From: a virus
IMG/VR virus record: IMGVR_UViG_3300025892_002268
Location: 1-64,000 of that record
Strand: one strand, 5' to 3'
DNA: 64,000 nt
This document shows positions 1-6,589 of the stretch, piece after piece. Numbering within the stretch: position 1 is the first letter of the stretch; each line of letters starts with the position of its first letter. The notes below the pieces were generated by a model. That model was not told the DNA's origin. It was given only the letters and a program-made list of their open reading frames with translations, and searched no databases. The position numbers were made by a program, and so were the translations under genes.

Positions 1-1
1 A

Positions 2-295
2 GTTCACTTGCGATTTGAGACAGCGTGGAGTCCTCCTTATGGATGGTACGAAGCACTGAACGCCTTGGATATGACTGTTGAAGCATATTATTTTGAATCA
101 CTGATGCAGTTCTGTGGTCAATGGTCAAATCCAGTAGAAGGTATAGTTGATGAACATATAGATTTTACAGATCATGGTGAGATACCTTATACTATACAAC
201 AGGTATTCAACACAGAAGAATTTTATCAAGATACAGAAGACTTTTACGATCACGATTCAGACGTAGATCAAGCTACAGGAGACTTAATAGAATAA
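2..295 (+). CDS. Api92/DUF1281-like ferredoxin-fold protein, C-terminal part (5' truncated)
   Basis: The reading frame is open to the left edge of the window, so the gene is cut at its 5' end. The visible residues FETAWSPP followed by a Trp/Tyr-rich segment and an FCGQW stretch resemble the C-terminal ferredoxin-like domain of Api92/YubB (DUF1281) proteins, which are common in phages and plasmids and have no assigned biochemical role. The C-terminus is very acidic. The family assignment is from memory of the motif. Confidence 0.6.
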   Translation, partial: VHLRFETAWSPPYGWYEALNALDMTVEAYYFESLMQFCGQWSNPVEGIVDEHIDFTDHGEIPYTIQQVFNTEEFYQDTEDFYDHDSDVDQATGDLIE

Positions 296-396
296 TACAT
301 ATAGTGGAGCTAGCTACTCTGCTATAGGATGGTGGCTGAAAATGTGGTAGCCAGTATGAGATCACAACAGCACACGACGCTCTGGAGGACGACCAA

Positions 397-477
397 GTGG
401 TACACAGTCTGGAGATAGTGGTTAAAAGTAGGGACCATGACATATCATACCCTGAAAATTTGGAGGTAATAAAATAA
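397..477 (+). CDS. possible 26-residue small protein, GTG start
   Basis: A GGAGG sits 8 nt before a GTG codon, and the frame runs 26 codons to a TAA. The frame is open further upstream without an ATG and reads like protein (DALEDDQVVHSLEIVV). This could be a real micro-ORF or the tail of a decayed gene. No function is recognised. Confidence 0.25.
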   Translation: MVHSLEIVVKSRDHDISYPENLEVIK

Positions 478-538
478 GTCCTCCCCATCCACAATACAAT
501 CATGTGTATATATTACCTCTAACACGGAGGTATAGAAA

Positions 539-616
539 ATGGAGACTATGATACAAATATTACTATTCATTTTTATTTACACACTACTATGGTTGACGGA
601 TTTTTCTAATGAATGA
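539..616 (+). CDS. 25-residue membrane micropeptide
   Basis: A strong GGAGG lies 8 nt before this ATG. The product is almost one hydrophobic helix (IQILLFIFIYTLLWL) with a short charged tail. Its stop overlaps the start of the next micropeptide in an ATGAATGA arrangement typical of coupled phage genes. Function is unknown. Confidence 0.4.
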   Translation: METMIQILLFIFIYTLLWLTDFSNE

Positions 617-680
617 CACATACTATATAATTGCTTGGATACTTTCTAATATAAGTATTATCCTGTACACCCTATTGTGA
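609..680 (+). CDS. 23-residue membrane micropeptide
   Basis: It overlaps the preceding micropeptide by 8 nt and encodes a single hydrophobic segment (YYIIAWILSNISIILYTLL). The TGA stop directly abuts the G-rich hairpin element at 681-720. Genes 2289-2492 and 4184-4300 end at copies of the same element, which supports this being the last gene of a unit. Confidence 0.4.
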   Translation: MNDTYYIIAWILSNISIILYTLL

Positions 681-720
681 GGGGGTGCGGGGCGGGCTGG
701 AAAACCCCCTTATTGGGGGG
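681..720 (+). repeat. G-rich hairpin / G-quadruplex-like intergenic element, copy 1
   Basis: A G5 arm, the conserved loop core GCGGGGCGGGCTGGAAAA, and a C5 arm form a hairpin. It begins right after a stop codon, and a strong promoter follows 35 nt later. Copies 2 and 3 share position and sequence and copy 4 is degenerate. There is no U-tract, so it is not a standard intrinsic terminator. Confidence 0.7.
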
Positions 721-755
721 TATATAAATATCTAAATAAAACTAAAGAATATCTA

Positions 756-783
756 TTGACATAGACGATGTATATAGTATAAT
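756..783 (+). promoter_or_regulatory. sigma70-like promoter with CGAT spacer motif
   Basis: TTGACA (756-761), 16-nt spacer, TATAAT (778-783). CGAT sits 4 nt after the -35 box and 8 nt before the -10 box, as in seven other promoters here. Predicted transcription starts near 789, exactly where the structured RNA begins. Confidence 0.8.
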
Positions 784-788
784 GATAT

Positions 789-1046
789 AGTGGCGAGCAG
801 AGTTGCTTAGGCGTTACAGACCTCGATCCGGTCACTCAAGTCTGTGAGTGTAAAGATCGGAGACGACCTACTGGGTGCAAGTCCTAGTGTCCACTGCCAA
901 TACATTAAGACGGATACGCAAACCACGACCTGATTCCTGAACGGGAAGGGCATGAGAGGCGTAAAGGTGTGAAGCAGAATGACGTTATGCGACAGCTTCA
1001 CAGGAAACTGCAAACCCTGATACGGGCCAAGCACCTAAGTTCTATT
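789..1046 (+). ncRNA. candidate novel structured non-coding RNA
   Basis: About 260 nt downstream of a near-consensus promoter contain no convincing ORF but many complementary pairs. These include AGTGG 789-793 with CCACT 891-895, CACTCA 833-838 with TGAGTG 845-850, CGATC 824-828 with GATCG 855-859, and TGTGAAGC 968-975 with GCTTCACA 995-1002. A hairpin at 871-887 has five pairs and a 7-nt loop TGCAAGT, like a tRNA T-arm, and is followed by CCA at 897-899. The first 110 nt may therefore be tRNA-like with an oversized variable region. It matches no RNA family I can name. The 3' end is uncertain. Confidence 0.45.
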
Positions 1047-1048
1047 AT

Positions 1049-1078
1049 GTCTTACTCTACCTGTAAAGGTCGTGAGCA
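1049..1078 (+). repeat. 30-nt dispersed repeat R, copy 1 (GNRA hairpin)
   Basis: It matches 6236-6265 at 27 of 30 positions. It folds as CTC..ACCT-GTAA-AGGT..GAG, a stem capped by a GNRA tetraloop. It lies at the downstream edge of the candidate structured RNA. Confidence 0.55.
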
Positions 1079-1115
1079 AAATGAGCAGTCAGCCAAAAAG
1101 AACTAAAGTTTACAG

Positions 1116-1144
1116 TTGACAAGTGCCGATAAGTATATTATAAT
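1116..1144 (+). promoter_or_regulatory. sigma70-like promoter with CGAT spacer motif
   Basis: TTGACA (1116-1121), 17-nt spacer containing GCCGAT, TATAAT (1139-1144). An ACTAAAGTT block just upstream recurs before the promoter at 6199. It drives the 1170 gene. Confidence 0.8.
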
Positions 1145-1169
1145 CAAACCAACCCACTAGGAGATGATT

Positions 1170-1883
1170 ATGAAGACTGCAAAAGGTAATGATAAACTTG
1201 GTAAAGAAAATTGTATTGTTGTTTCAAGGCCGGTAGGAGATACTTGTCCTCCATCGTGTGAATTTCTAGGTAACGGTTGCTATGCTGAACAACTAGAAAA
1301 AATCTATCCCGGTGTTCGCCCTGCTGGAATGCAAAACCTAATCACGGAGAAAAACAAGATCCGTGCTATGCTAATTAATGCAGAGAAAAAAGATAAAGAC
1401 TTGCGGTGGCATGAACGTGGCGATTTCTACAAGAATGGCTCTGAATTAGATATAGAGTACATTGATAATATATTATGGGCATGTCGTAGTATATTAGCTG
1501 AAGGTGGTAAGCTACCTAAGATGTGGGCATATACTCATATCTATGATCCTAAACTATCTAGGATATTAGGTAAGTATATTACTATGTACGCAAGTGTTCA
1601 CAATCATGATGATGTAGCAAAAGCAAAAGCCGCAGGGTTTGAGTTGTTCGCATGGTGTGACAGCGACGAGAAGATCGCCCCAAAACGTCCAAGAGGCAAG
1701 AAAAAAGCTGATCAATGGCGTAGTGATTTGCCGAAGTTAGTTGTATTAGGTGATGACAGGTATATTACTTGTCCAGAGATTCGTCGTGGTCGTGGTGTTG
1801 TCACTTGCACTAAATCAAAAAATAGTGTAAACTGTCAACTGTGCGTTCAAGGTTTAGCGAATGTTTTATTTCCATCCCACTAG
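1170..1883 (+). CDS. Gp88/DUF7227-like Cys-rich phage protein
   Basis: A 237-residue protein beginning with a TCPPSCEFLGNGCYAE segment, the hallmark of the mycobacteriophage Gp88-like (DUF7227) family. More Cys residues occur in the C-terminal third (ITCPEI, VTCTK, VNCQLC), suggesting a metal or Fe-S site. The biochemical role is unknown. I chose the second ATG because AGGAG at 1158-1162 is then 7 nt away; the ATG at 1164 is too close to that site. It is the first gene of a unit reading through 2492. Confidence 0.7.
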   Translation: MKTAKGNDKLGKENCIVVSRPVGDTCPPSCEFLGNGCYAEQLEKIYPGVRPAGMQNLITEKNKIRAMLINAEKKDKDLRWHERGDFYKNGSELDIEYIDNILWACRSILAEGGKLPKMWAYTHIYDPKLSRILGKYITMYASVHNHDDVAKAKAAGFELFAWCDSDEKIAPKRPRGKKKADQWRSDLPKLVVLGDDRYITCPEIRRGRGVVTCTKSKNSVNCQLCVQGLANVLFPSH

Positions 1884-1892
1884 GAGAATAGA

Positions 1893-2072
1893 ATGAATGA
1901 TCCCATCTTTGATCTTTGGATCTGCTCTATAAAAGAACAATTACAGGAAGATATTATATCATATTTTCAATGTGCCTCTTTATATCCACCCTTCGTCTTC
2001 ACTGAGGAAACTAAGGAAACTATGGTAGATGATCTATGCGACCTAGTATGTAAAGGACTATCCGATGGCTAA
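1893..2072 (+). CDS. 59-residue hypothetical protein
   Basis: An ATG lies behind TAGGAGAATAG. The product is acidic with four Cys residues. Its TAA overlaps the start of the next gene, as expected in a tight phage operon. I do not recognise it. Confidence 0.6.
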   Translation: MNDPIFDLWICSIKEQLQEDIISYFQCASLYPPFVFTEETKETMVDDLCDLVCKGLSDG

Positions 2073-2292
2073 ATATTATATTAAGACAGGTACACTAGAA
2101 CTTATTTTTTCAACAGACAAGGAGCCTTATGATGCTTGCCGCAGAGTTATACATGAACTCAATGCCAATGATGAGTATGATGAGTATATGTATCTTGATG
2201 AGCGTGGGTACAGGGACTATACTTCTGCTGACACAACCACGTTTGTAATTGATACAGAACAAATACTTAGAAAGGAAGGATATATAAAATGA
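2065..2292 (+). CDS. small conserved phage protein (75 aa)
   Basis: The sequence MAKYYIKTGTLELIFSTD and a later YLDERGYRDYTSADT segment resemble short proteins seen repeatedly in aquatic phages. No function is known. It overlaps its neighbours on both sides, so it is probably translationally coupled. Confidence 0.7.
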   Translation: MAKYYIKTGTLELIFSTDKEPYDACRRVIHELNANDEYDEYMYLDERGYRDYTSADTTTFVIDTEQILRKEGYIK

Positions 2293-2492
2293 TAGACTCT
2301 ATGAAACTTACTAAACATGATTATGAAATGATTGCAGACATACTAGACGCTCACTACGAGGAAACTGTTGAGCTACAAAAAAACCACTATCTAAATGATG
2401 ATACTGATTACTTTAAACAATTAGAATACTTAGAAGAATTAATTGATAAGGTAGTATATATGGTAGGTGTGTGTAGTTCGGAAGAGGGGTAG
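2289..2492 (+). CDS. 67-residue hypothetical protein
   Basis: Mostly helical and acidic (KLTKHDYEMIADILDAHYEE) with a short hydrophobic patch and VCSSEEG at the end. It starts by ATGA overlap with the preceding gene. Its TAG lies inside the G-rich element (copy 2), marking the end of this unit. Function is unknown. Confidence 0.65.
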   Translation: MIDSMKLTKHDYEMIADILDAHYEETVELQKNHYLNDDTDYFKQLEYLEELIDKVVYMVGVCSSEEG

Positions 2493-2526
2493 CGGGGCGG
2501 GCCGGGAAACCCCTCTGAAGGGGGGG
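2483..2526 (+). repeat. G-rich hairpin / G-quadruplex-like element, copy 2
   Basis: AGAGGGG pairs with CCCCTCT around the loop core GCGGGGCGGGCCGGGAAA. G-runs of 4, 4, 3 and 3 fit the intramolecular G-quadruplex pattern. The upstream stop codon is inside it, and a promoter follows 36 nt later. Confidence 0.75.
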
Positions 2527-2561
2527 CATATAAATATAAAAGAATAATTAAAGAAATATAC

Positions 2562-2589
2562 TTGACAAGGACGATATTAGTAGTATAAT
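2562..2589 (+). promoter_or_regulatory. sigma70-like promoter with CGAT spacer motif
   Basis: TTGACA, 16-nt spacer with GGACGATA, TATAAT. Drives the 2639-3182 unit. Confidence 0.8.
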
Positions 2590-2638
2590 GAGGACATGAC
2601 AGCAAGGAGTTGTCAAACTTCCCACTAAGGAGACTAAG

Positions 2639-2728
2639 ATGAGAAAGTTAAGTGCAGAAAGCGTCATTTACATTTTGAGTCAAGATCCAACGCAACAGTT
2701 GGGCGACATTGTTGGAGAACAAGAATGA
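2639..2728 (+). CDS. 29-residue small protein
   Basis: An ATG 7 nt after AAGGAG and 50 nt after a strong promoter. The sequence MRKLSAESVIYILSQDP looks like an amphipathic helix. ATGA overlap with the next gene suggests it is a translated leader or a genuine micro-protein. Confidence 0.5.
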   Translation: MRKLSAESVIYILSQDPTQQLGDIVGEQE

Positions 2729-2943
2729 AGAACTATCAGTACTTTGCTCGACCTACTAAATCGAGTTTGGAAATTGTTCGTGCAGATAAGTTTACAGGCA
2801 TGAACATTGTGGGGTTTGCAGTTTCCGTTGCTGCTAATCAGAGTATTCGTGCCACTAAGAAACGTTGTAAGGTAAATCCTAATAACTGTATCTCAGTATC
2901 AGCACAATGGGTCCGTGACTATTCTAAAATGAAGAAAGGTTAA
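2725..2943 (+). CDS. 72-residue hypothetical protein
   Basis: A basic small protein coupled to the preceding reading frame by an ATGA overlap. No motif is recognised. By position it belongs to the leftward block of small, promoter-proximal (probably early) genes. Confidence 0.6.
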   Translation: MKNYQYFARPTKSSLEIVRADKFTGMNIVGFAVSVAANQSIRATKKRCKVNPNNCISVSAQWVRDYSKMKKG

Positions 2944-2945
2944 TT

Positions 2946-3182
2946 ATGAATAAATCTACTTTTACTGTTGAGTTAGTTGGCAAAGGAGTTGACGAGCTTA
3001 CAATTTGTGGTATGCTTAAGGCTGCTGTAAATGGACTCGCTGATTATGACTGCGTAAGTCATACGGGTACAAAAGCACTGACTGAGCAGGGTTTGAAGGT
3101 TTGGGCGAAACGCAAGTGCAATATATCACTTGCTGTACCTAAACCAGCAAAGGCTGAGAAAAAAGTTCAAGTTGAGGCTTGA
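2946..3182 (+). CDS. 78-residue hypothetical protein
   Basis: A small basic protein ending in an Ala/Lys-rich tail (VPKPAKAEKKVQVEA). The TGA stop lies inside the -35 box of the next promoter. Function is unknown. Confidence 0.6.
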   Translation: MNKSTFTVELVGKGVDELTICGMLKAAVNGLADYDCVSHTGTKALTEQGLKVWAKRKCNISLAVPKPAKAEKKVQVEA

Positions 3183-3206
3183 CATTGGACGATAAGATGG
3201 TATACT
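3179..3206 (+). promoter_or_regulatory. sigma70-like promoter overlapping a stop codon
   Basis: TTGACA (3179-3184) includes the TGA of the upstream gene. The 16-nt spacer contains GGACGATA and the -10 is TATACT (3201-3206). Confidence 0.78.
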
Positions 3207-3229
3207 GGATGTAACGACAGGAGTTGATT

Positions 3230-3382
3230 ATGAAACCAGTAGTTGGTATCGGGAGCAATACTAAGTATGGTAGAGTTCTCAAGGTTCAACATGACGGTGT
3301 AGTTGTGGAGAACAGTAGAGGCGAGAGGGAAGTTGTTTCCTTCCGAAAGATTGAAAGTACTTTGAAAGGTGTTAAAAAATGA
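3230..3382 (+). CDS. 50-residue hypothetical protein
   Basis: An ATG 7 nt after CAGGAG. The short beta-rich sequence (TKYGRVLKVQHDGVVVEN) suggests an SH3-like or KOW-like small barrel. ATGA overlap with the next gene supports expression. Confidence 0.6.
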   Translation: MKPVVGIGSNTKYGRVLKVQHDGVVVENSRGEREVVSFRKIESTLKGVKK

Positions 3383-3594
3383 GTTACGTTGTACTAGCCA
3401 AAGCAGTCCGCAAGGGCAAGACGATTCGTTGCAAGTATCCAAAGCATGGACGGCTTAACGTCCTCAAGTGGCACGAAGGTGTCATTCACCGATCTGGCAC
3501 TGGGCCAAACGGTAAGTATGCAGTTGTGCAGTCCGGTGATGGACAGTTCCGCACTCTGCGATGCGACAAGATGATCGAAGCTACCTTGTCGTAA
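3379..3594 (+). CDS. 71-residue basic hypothetical protein
   Basis: A Lys/Arg-rich small protein with alternating beta-like segments, coupled to the preceding gene. Nucleic-acid binding is possible from charge alone. No family is recognised. Confidence 0.6.
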   Translation: MSYVVLAKAVRKGKTIRCKYPKHGRLNVLKWHEGVIHRSGTGPNGKYAVVQSGDGQFRTLRCDKMIEATLS

Positions 3595-3675
3595 ACTCCT
3601 CACAGGAGGGTGGCATGTCGTGAATGACTTTTTGTTTACTCGGCATGTCGCCCTGACTGTTAGTCTAGGAATTAC

Positions 3676-3732
3676 ATGATTGAATTATTCATTATGATTT
3701 TTATATGGTCGATGATTTTTAAGGGAGAATAA
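3676..3732 (+). CDS. possible 18-residue hydrophobic peptide
   Basis: MIELFIMIFIWSMIF plus a charged tail follows TAGGAATTAC. It lies just before a predicted lipoprotein. It is very short, so it is only suggested. Confidence 0.25.
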   Translation: MIELFIMIFIWSMIFKGE

Positions 3733-3739
3733 TAATAAT

Positions 3740-3940
3740 ATGCGCGGGATAGTTAGACTCACACCAATGATTAAGAATAAAATTAATACTGCGGCTATAC
3801 TCATCCTACCTACTATTTTATACTCTGGCTGTGCAATAATTCCTAATAAAAATACAATCACACTCAACAAGACGATTGAACTTGACGAACGGGCTATTGA
3901 GAAACTTAACGTAGGAGTGCGACTAGAATGGATACGGTAA
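3740..3940 (+). CDS. small predicted lipoprotein (o-spanin-like candidate)
   Basis: 66 residues with a positively charged N-terminus, a hydrophobic stretch (TAAILILPTI) and the lipobox LYSGC near residue 31. About 35 mature residues remain after cleavage, the size range of outer-membrane spanins. The M at residue 10 is an alternative start and gives a more normal signal length. No paired inner-membrane spanin is adjacent and this block is not the lysis region, so the spanin role is only a possibility. Confidence 0.5.
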   Translation: MRGIVRLTPMIKNKINTAAILILPTILYSGCAIIPNKNTITLNKTIELDERAIEKLNVGVRLEWIR

Positions 3941-4191
3941 CAAACAAAAGACTGATCGTTGAATTTTCTGGCTGGATGGAATGCGACCCTGAAAAAACAA
4001 GTTTTGTATATGTTGGCAGCGATCCATTCGAGGGCGTGATGGGTGGTGATATACATATTACAGGCAGGGAATACATGACATTATCACCAGAGCAGCAGGG
4101 TGATTTTATACTCCACTGCTTGGGTGAAACTTATATGGATTCTCTGGATGGTGAACTCATACATTGTGATGTGGAGGTAGATGATGAATGA
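3928..4191 (+). CDS. 87-residue acidic hypothetical protein
   Basis: It overlaps the lipoprotein gene. The protein is acidic and Cys-containing (WMECDPEKTS, HCLGETYM). No domain is recognised. Confidence 0.6.
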   Translation: MDTVTNKRLIVEFSGWMECDPEKTSFVYVGSDPFEGVMGGDIHITGREYMTLSPEQQGDFILHCLGETYMDSLDGELIHCDVEVDDE

Positions 4192-4300
4192 TAGACAATT
4201 CTTACAATCATTACTAAAAATCTGTGCTATGAATATAGAAAACAATGAATTTGAACAGATGTATATTATGATATTTGAACACCTTAATCCCCCCGAATAG
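4184..4300 (+). CDS. 38-residue small protein
   Basis: A perfect GGAGGT at 4173-4178 precedes this ATG, and the reading frame overlaps the previous gene's end. The product is helical (RQFLQSLLKICAMNIENN). Its TAG lies within the third G-rich element, repeating the stop-in-element arrangement at 2483. Confidence 0.55.
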   Translation: MNDRQFLQSLLKICAMNIENNEFEQMYIMIFEHLNPPE

Positions 4301-4340
4301 GGGGAAGCGGGGCGGGCCGGGAAACCCCCCAACGGTGGGG
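4289..4340 (+). repeat. G-rich hairpin / G-quadruplex-like element, copy 3
   Basis: CCCCC-gaata-GGGGG is followed by GCGGGGCGGGCCGGGAAA and a second C-run. The central G-run can pair either upstream or downstream, giving two exclusive hairpins. Four G-runs of at least 3 are present. A promoter follows 35 nt later. Confidence 0.75.
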
Positions 4341-4375
4341 TATAAAAATTTCTTTTAATCTCTAAAGATTACCCC

Positions 4376-4403
4376 TTGACAGTGCCGATGTATATAGTAT
4401 ACT
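4376..4403 (+). promoter_or_regulatory. sigma70-like promoter with CGAT spacer motif
   Basis: TTGACA, 16-nt spacer (GTGCCGATGTATATAG), TATACT. The spacer's last 12 nt are identical to those of the promoter at 756. Confidence 0.8.
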
Positions 4404-4421
4404 GGTAGATAAGGAGATAAC

Positions 4422-4649
4422 ATGGTAAGCACAGCAAGTCAGTCATACAGTGTACGTTGTAATTTATGTTCTAAGGAATATAATATTATAGCAGACAGAA
4501 ATGATATGGAGGCTTGGATATCTGGTGATAAGTTTATTCAGGATGCGTTGGCATACCTTTCAGCAGCAGAGCGAGAGTTGTTGATCTCTCAAACGTGTGG
4601 CAGTTGTTGGAATAATTTATATCCCAATGATGTTGACATTGAAGAATAG
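4422..4649 (+). CDS. small zinc-ribbon-like phage protein
   Basis: 75 residues with CNLC near the N-terminus and CGSC near the C-terminus, a four-Cys arrangement for one zinc ion. The intervening LAYLSAAERELLIS segment is characteristic of a small protein conserved in many phages, function unknown. It is the first gene after the 4376 promoter, with AAGGAG ahead of the ATG. Confidence 0.7.
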   Translation: MVSTASQSYSVRCNLCSKEYNIIADRNDMEAWISGDKFIQDALAYLSAAERELLISQTCGSCWNNLYPNDVDIEE

Positions 4650-4698
4650 TATGTTAAAATTTGAGTAGTTAGATTTTTCCCACTAAGGAGTTTTGAAT

Positions 4699-5922
4699 AT
4701 GAGCGATTACGAAAAGTTGACCCCAAGCACTGAGACTCGTGGCGATGGCGAGTTCGTCAAGAATCTGCAAGGGCAGTTTGGTACAGGTGTCCAAGGTGGC
4801 ACTCATGTCCACAAAGATTGGTGGGCTAAAACATTGTCATATGATGATGTCATGAATAAGGTTCAAGCGGACATTGACAACCGCGAGGACATTATGATTC
4901 CCGCTAAGAATATTATCTTTAATATGAATAAGGATAATGCTCTCTGCATTACTACGCCACAGGGTCAACAGTTTGTCCCTACTGATTGGGCTATGCAGCA
5001 ACTCTCAACACGCATGGATGCACCTAGTGCTTCCGCACTTCGTGAGATGCGTAACCAGAAAGAGTACGACAAGCAGGACGGACAGCTTATGGTTGACTAC
5101 TGCAACAACTACTTTCGTAGAGTGAAAGAGAAGAATTCAGACAAGGAATTTCGATTGCGTACATACAACGATGGAACCTGTCGAGCCTTCGTGACTGACA
5201 AGTATACTCCAGTGGATAATCGCTGGTATCTTGAGGCTCTCAAGGAATTTCTACCACAAGCCCGTTATTCCCATTGGAAGGGTGACGAGGATACCATATT
5301 TGGTAATCTTCTCCTGCCTGATTCAATCATGGACTACGGACAAGACGACGACACAGACTACGGTGGTATGGTTTCCATATCCAACTGTGAAATCGGCAAG
5401 CGTAGAATCTCACAGTACCCTAGTATCTTTCGTGCTATCTGCATGAACGGGTGCATCTGGGGACAGCAGAAGGGTAAAGATGTCAACAAAGTACACCGAG
5501 GTACGATTGACCTTGACGCTCTGAAGGTTGCACTCGCTGAGAATATTGAGTTCCAGTTATCTATTCTACCTGATGGCATTCGTAAGTTCCTCGACACTCG
5601 CAGTAAAGAGTTCGATGTTAAGTTTACTAGCCACAAGGGTATGGTTGCAGCGATTGCGTCTGAGTACAGACTTGACAAGCGACTCGCTACAAATACTCTG
5701 GAGCAATATGTCAAACATGAATTTGAGCATCACAATTTGTTTGGGGTTATCAATTCCCTGACTCGTGCTGGTCAAAACTTTGACAGTCAAACATGGGTGA
5801 ACGTCGATACCATCGGCGGCAAGCTGATGCAGATGAATGCTACCAAGTGGCACAACCTGCAAGCCAAAGCCCAGAACATGACAGACAAGGACTTCGACAA
5901 GACCTTTACTCTGACAGCTTAG
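4699..5922 (+). CDS. DUF932-like phage/plasmid protein (407 aa)
   Basis: The central sequence LRTYNDGTCRAFVTDKYTPVD and the overall length recall DUF932/TIGR03299 proteins of phages and plasmids. That family is often found near recombination and DNA-maintenance genes but has no proven activity. The start is the ATG 8 nt after AAGGAG; the TTG two codons earlier is poorly spaced. Codon use is more GC-rich than in neighbouring small genes, suggesting high expression or a different origin. The family assignment is tentative. Confidence 0.55.
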   Translation: MSDYEKLTPSTETRGDGEFVKNLQGQFGTGVQGGTHVHKDWWAKTLSYDDVMNKVQADIDNREDIMIPAKNIIFNMNKDNALCITTPQGQQFVPTDWAMQQLSTRMDAPSASALREMRNQKEYDKQDGQLMVDYCNNYFRRVKEKNSDKEFRLRTYNDGTCRAFVTDKYTPVDNRWYLEALKEFLPQARYSHWKGDEDTIFGNLLLPDSIMDYGQDDDTDYGGMVSISNCEIGKRRISQYPSIFRAICMNGCIWGQQKGKDVNKVHRGTIDLDALKVALAENIEFQLSILPDGIRKFLDTRSKEFDVKFTSHKGMVAAIASEYRLDKRLATNTLEQYVKHEFEHHNLFGVINSLTRAGQNFDSQTWVNVDTIGGKLMQMNATKWHNLQAKAQNMTDKDFDKTFTLTA

Positions 5923-6198
5923 TGGGAAGGTGTAGCGGCGGCTGGGGCAAATATTCATACTATTATCTCGCCTCAGTCGCTGCTCCCTACCCCCTCTTGC
6001 GAGGGGATTCGGGGCCGGGATACATACCCCCTATTATAAGTATGTAATTATGTACACGTATTGGATAAATGTTTATGTATATGGTATGATGGTATAAGGG
6101 TGTATAGGTAGGATAGTAAAGATGTATAATATGTACAACCCAACCCGCGCAGGTCGCGCCATTATGGGTAGCCAGTGAAAATCGACTAAAGTTGGAGG
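5923..6198 (+). other. non-coding interval with degenerate G-rich element
   Basis: No supported ORF. It holds the fourth G-rich element (5987-6031), AT-rich tracts rich in TATA-like steps, a GCGC-containing patch near 6150, and the ACTAAAGTT block just before the 6199 promoter. It resembles 681-1163 in layout and may be an untranslated leader or regulatory RNA. Confidence 0.4.
5987..6031 (+). repeat. G-rich hairpin element, degenerate copy 4
   Basis: CCCCTC-ttgc-GAGGGG hairpin followed by CGGGGCCGGGATA and a C5 run. It keeps the G-runs but only part of the loop core seen in the other copies. Confidence 0.5.
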
Positions 6199-6227
6199 TT
6201 GACACGAGACGATAAAAATGATAGAAT
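6199..6227 (+). promoter_or_regulatory. sigma70-like promoter with CGAT spacer motif
   Basis: TTGACA, 17-nt spacer with GAGACGATA, TAGAAT. It gives about a 65-nt leader containing repeat R before the 6301 gene. Confidence 0.72.
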
Positions 6228-6235
6228 TGTAAAGA

Positions 6236-6265
6236 GTCTTACTCGATCTGCAAAGGTCGTGAGCA
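6236..6265 (+). repeat. 30-nt dispersed repeat R, copy 2 (GNRA hairpin)
   Basis: Matches 1049-1078 at 27 of 30 positions. CTC-GATCT-GCAA-AGGTC-GTGAG keeps the stem and a GNRA loop although bases differ. Here it lies in the 5' leader of the 6301 transcript. Confidence 0.55.
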
Positions 6266-6300
6266 TTAGTGGTAGCCAGCAAAATAAGGAGATTATAATT

Positions 6301-6534
6301 ATGCAGAATGATAAAAAAATAGAACATAATCCAGAAGTATGTGATAAATTATTAGAGATGGTAGGTAAGCCAGATAATTATTACATGTGTAAGGGTATGA
6401 ATGTGTATGATGATAGATATAGAGTAAATGTATTTGTACGTGAGGATGTAGACGACCTTACTGGACATAAACTATATATTAAAGATTCATATTTTTGTAG
6501 GTATGATGGTAATGATTTAACTATTGTGTCTTAG
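6301..6534 (+). CDS. 77-residue hypothetical protein
   Basis: The ATG follows AAGGAGATTATAATT. The longer open frame starts inside the promoter and is rejected. The protein is acidic and beta-rich in its second half (YRVNVFVREDVDDLTG). No family is recognised. Confidence 0.6.
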   Translation: MQNDKKIEHNPEVCDKLLEMVGKPDNYYMCKGMNVYDDRYRVNVFVREDVDDLTGHKLYIKDSYFCRYDGNDLTIVS

Positions 6535-6589
6535 GTAATCTATTAAGATCATGCCGATTAACGGTAGCCAGCTAAAAAGGAGATTATAT

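Noticed and set aside
6199-6300. Longer N-terminus for the 6301 gene
   Set aside because: It would start at the TTG of the -35 box of a promoter; a clear AAGGAG-ATG lies downstream.
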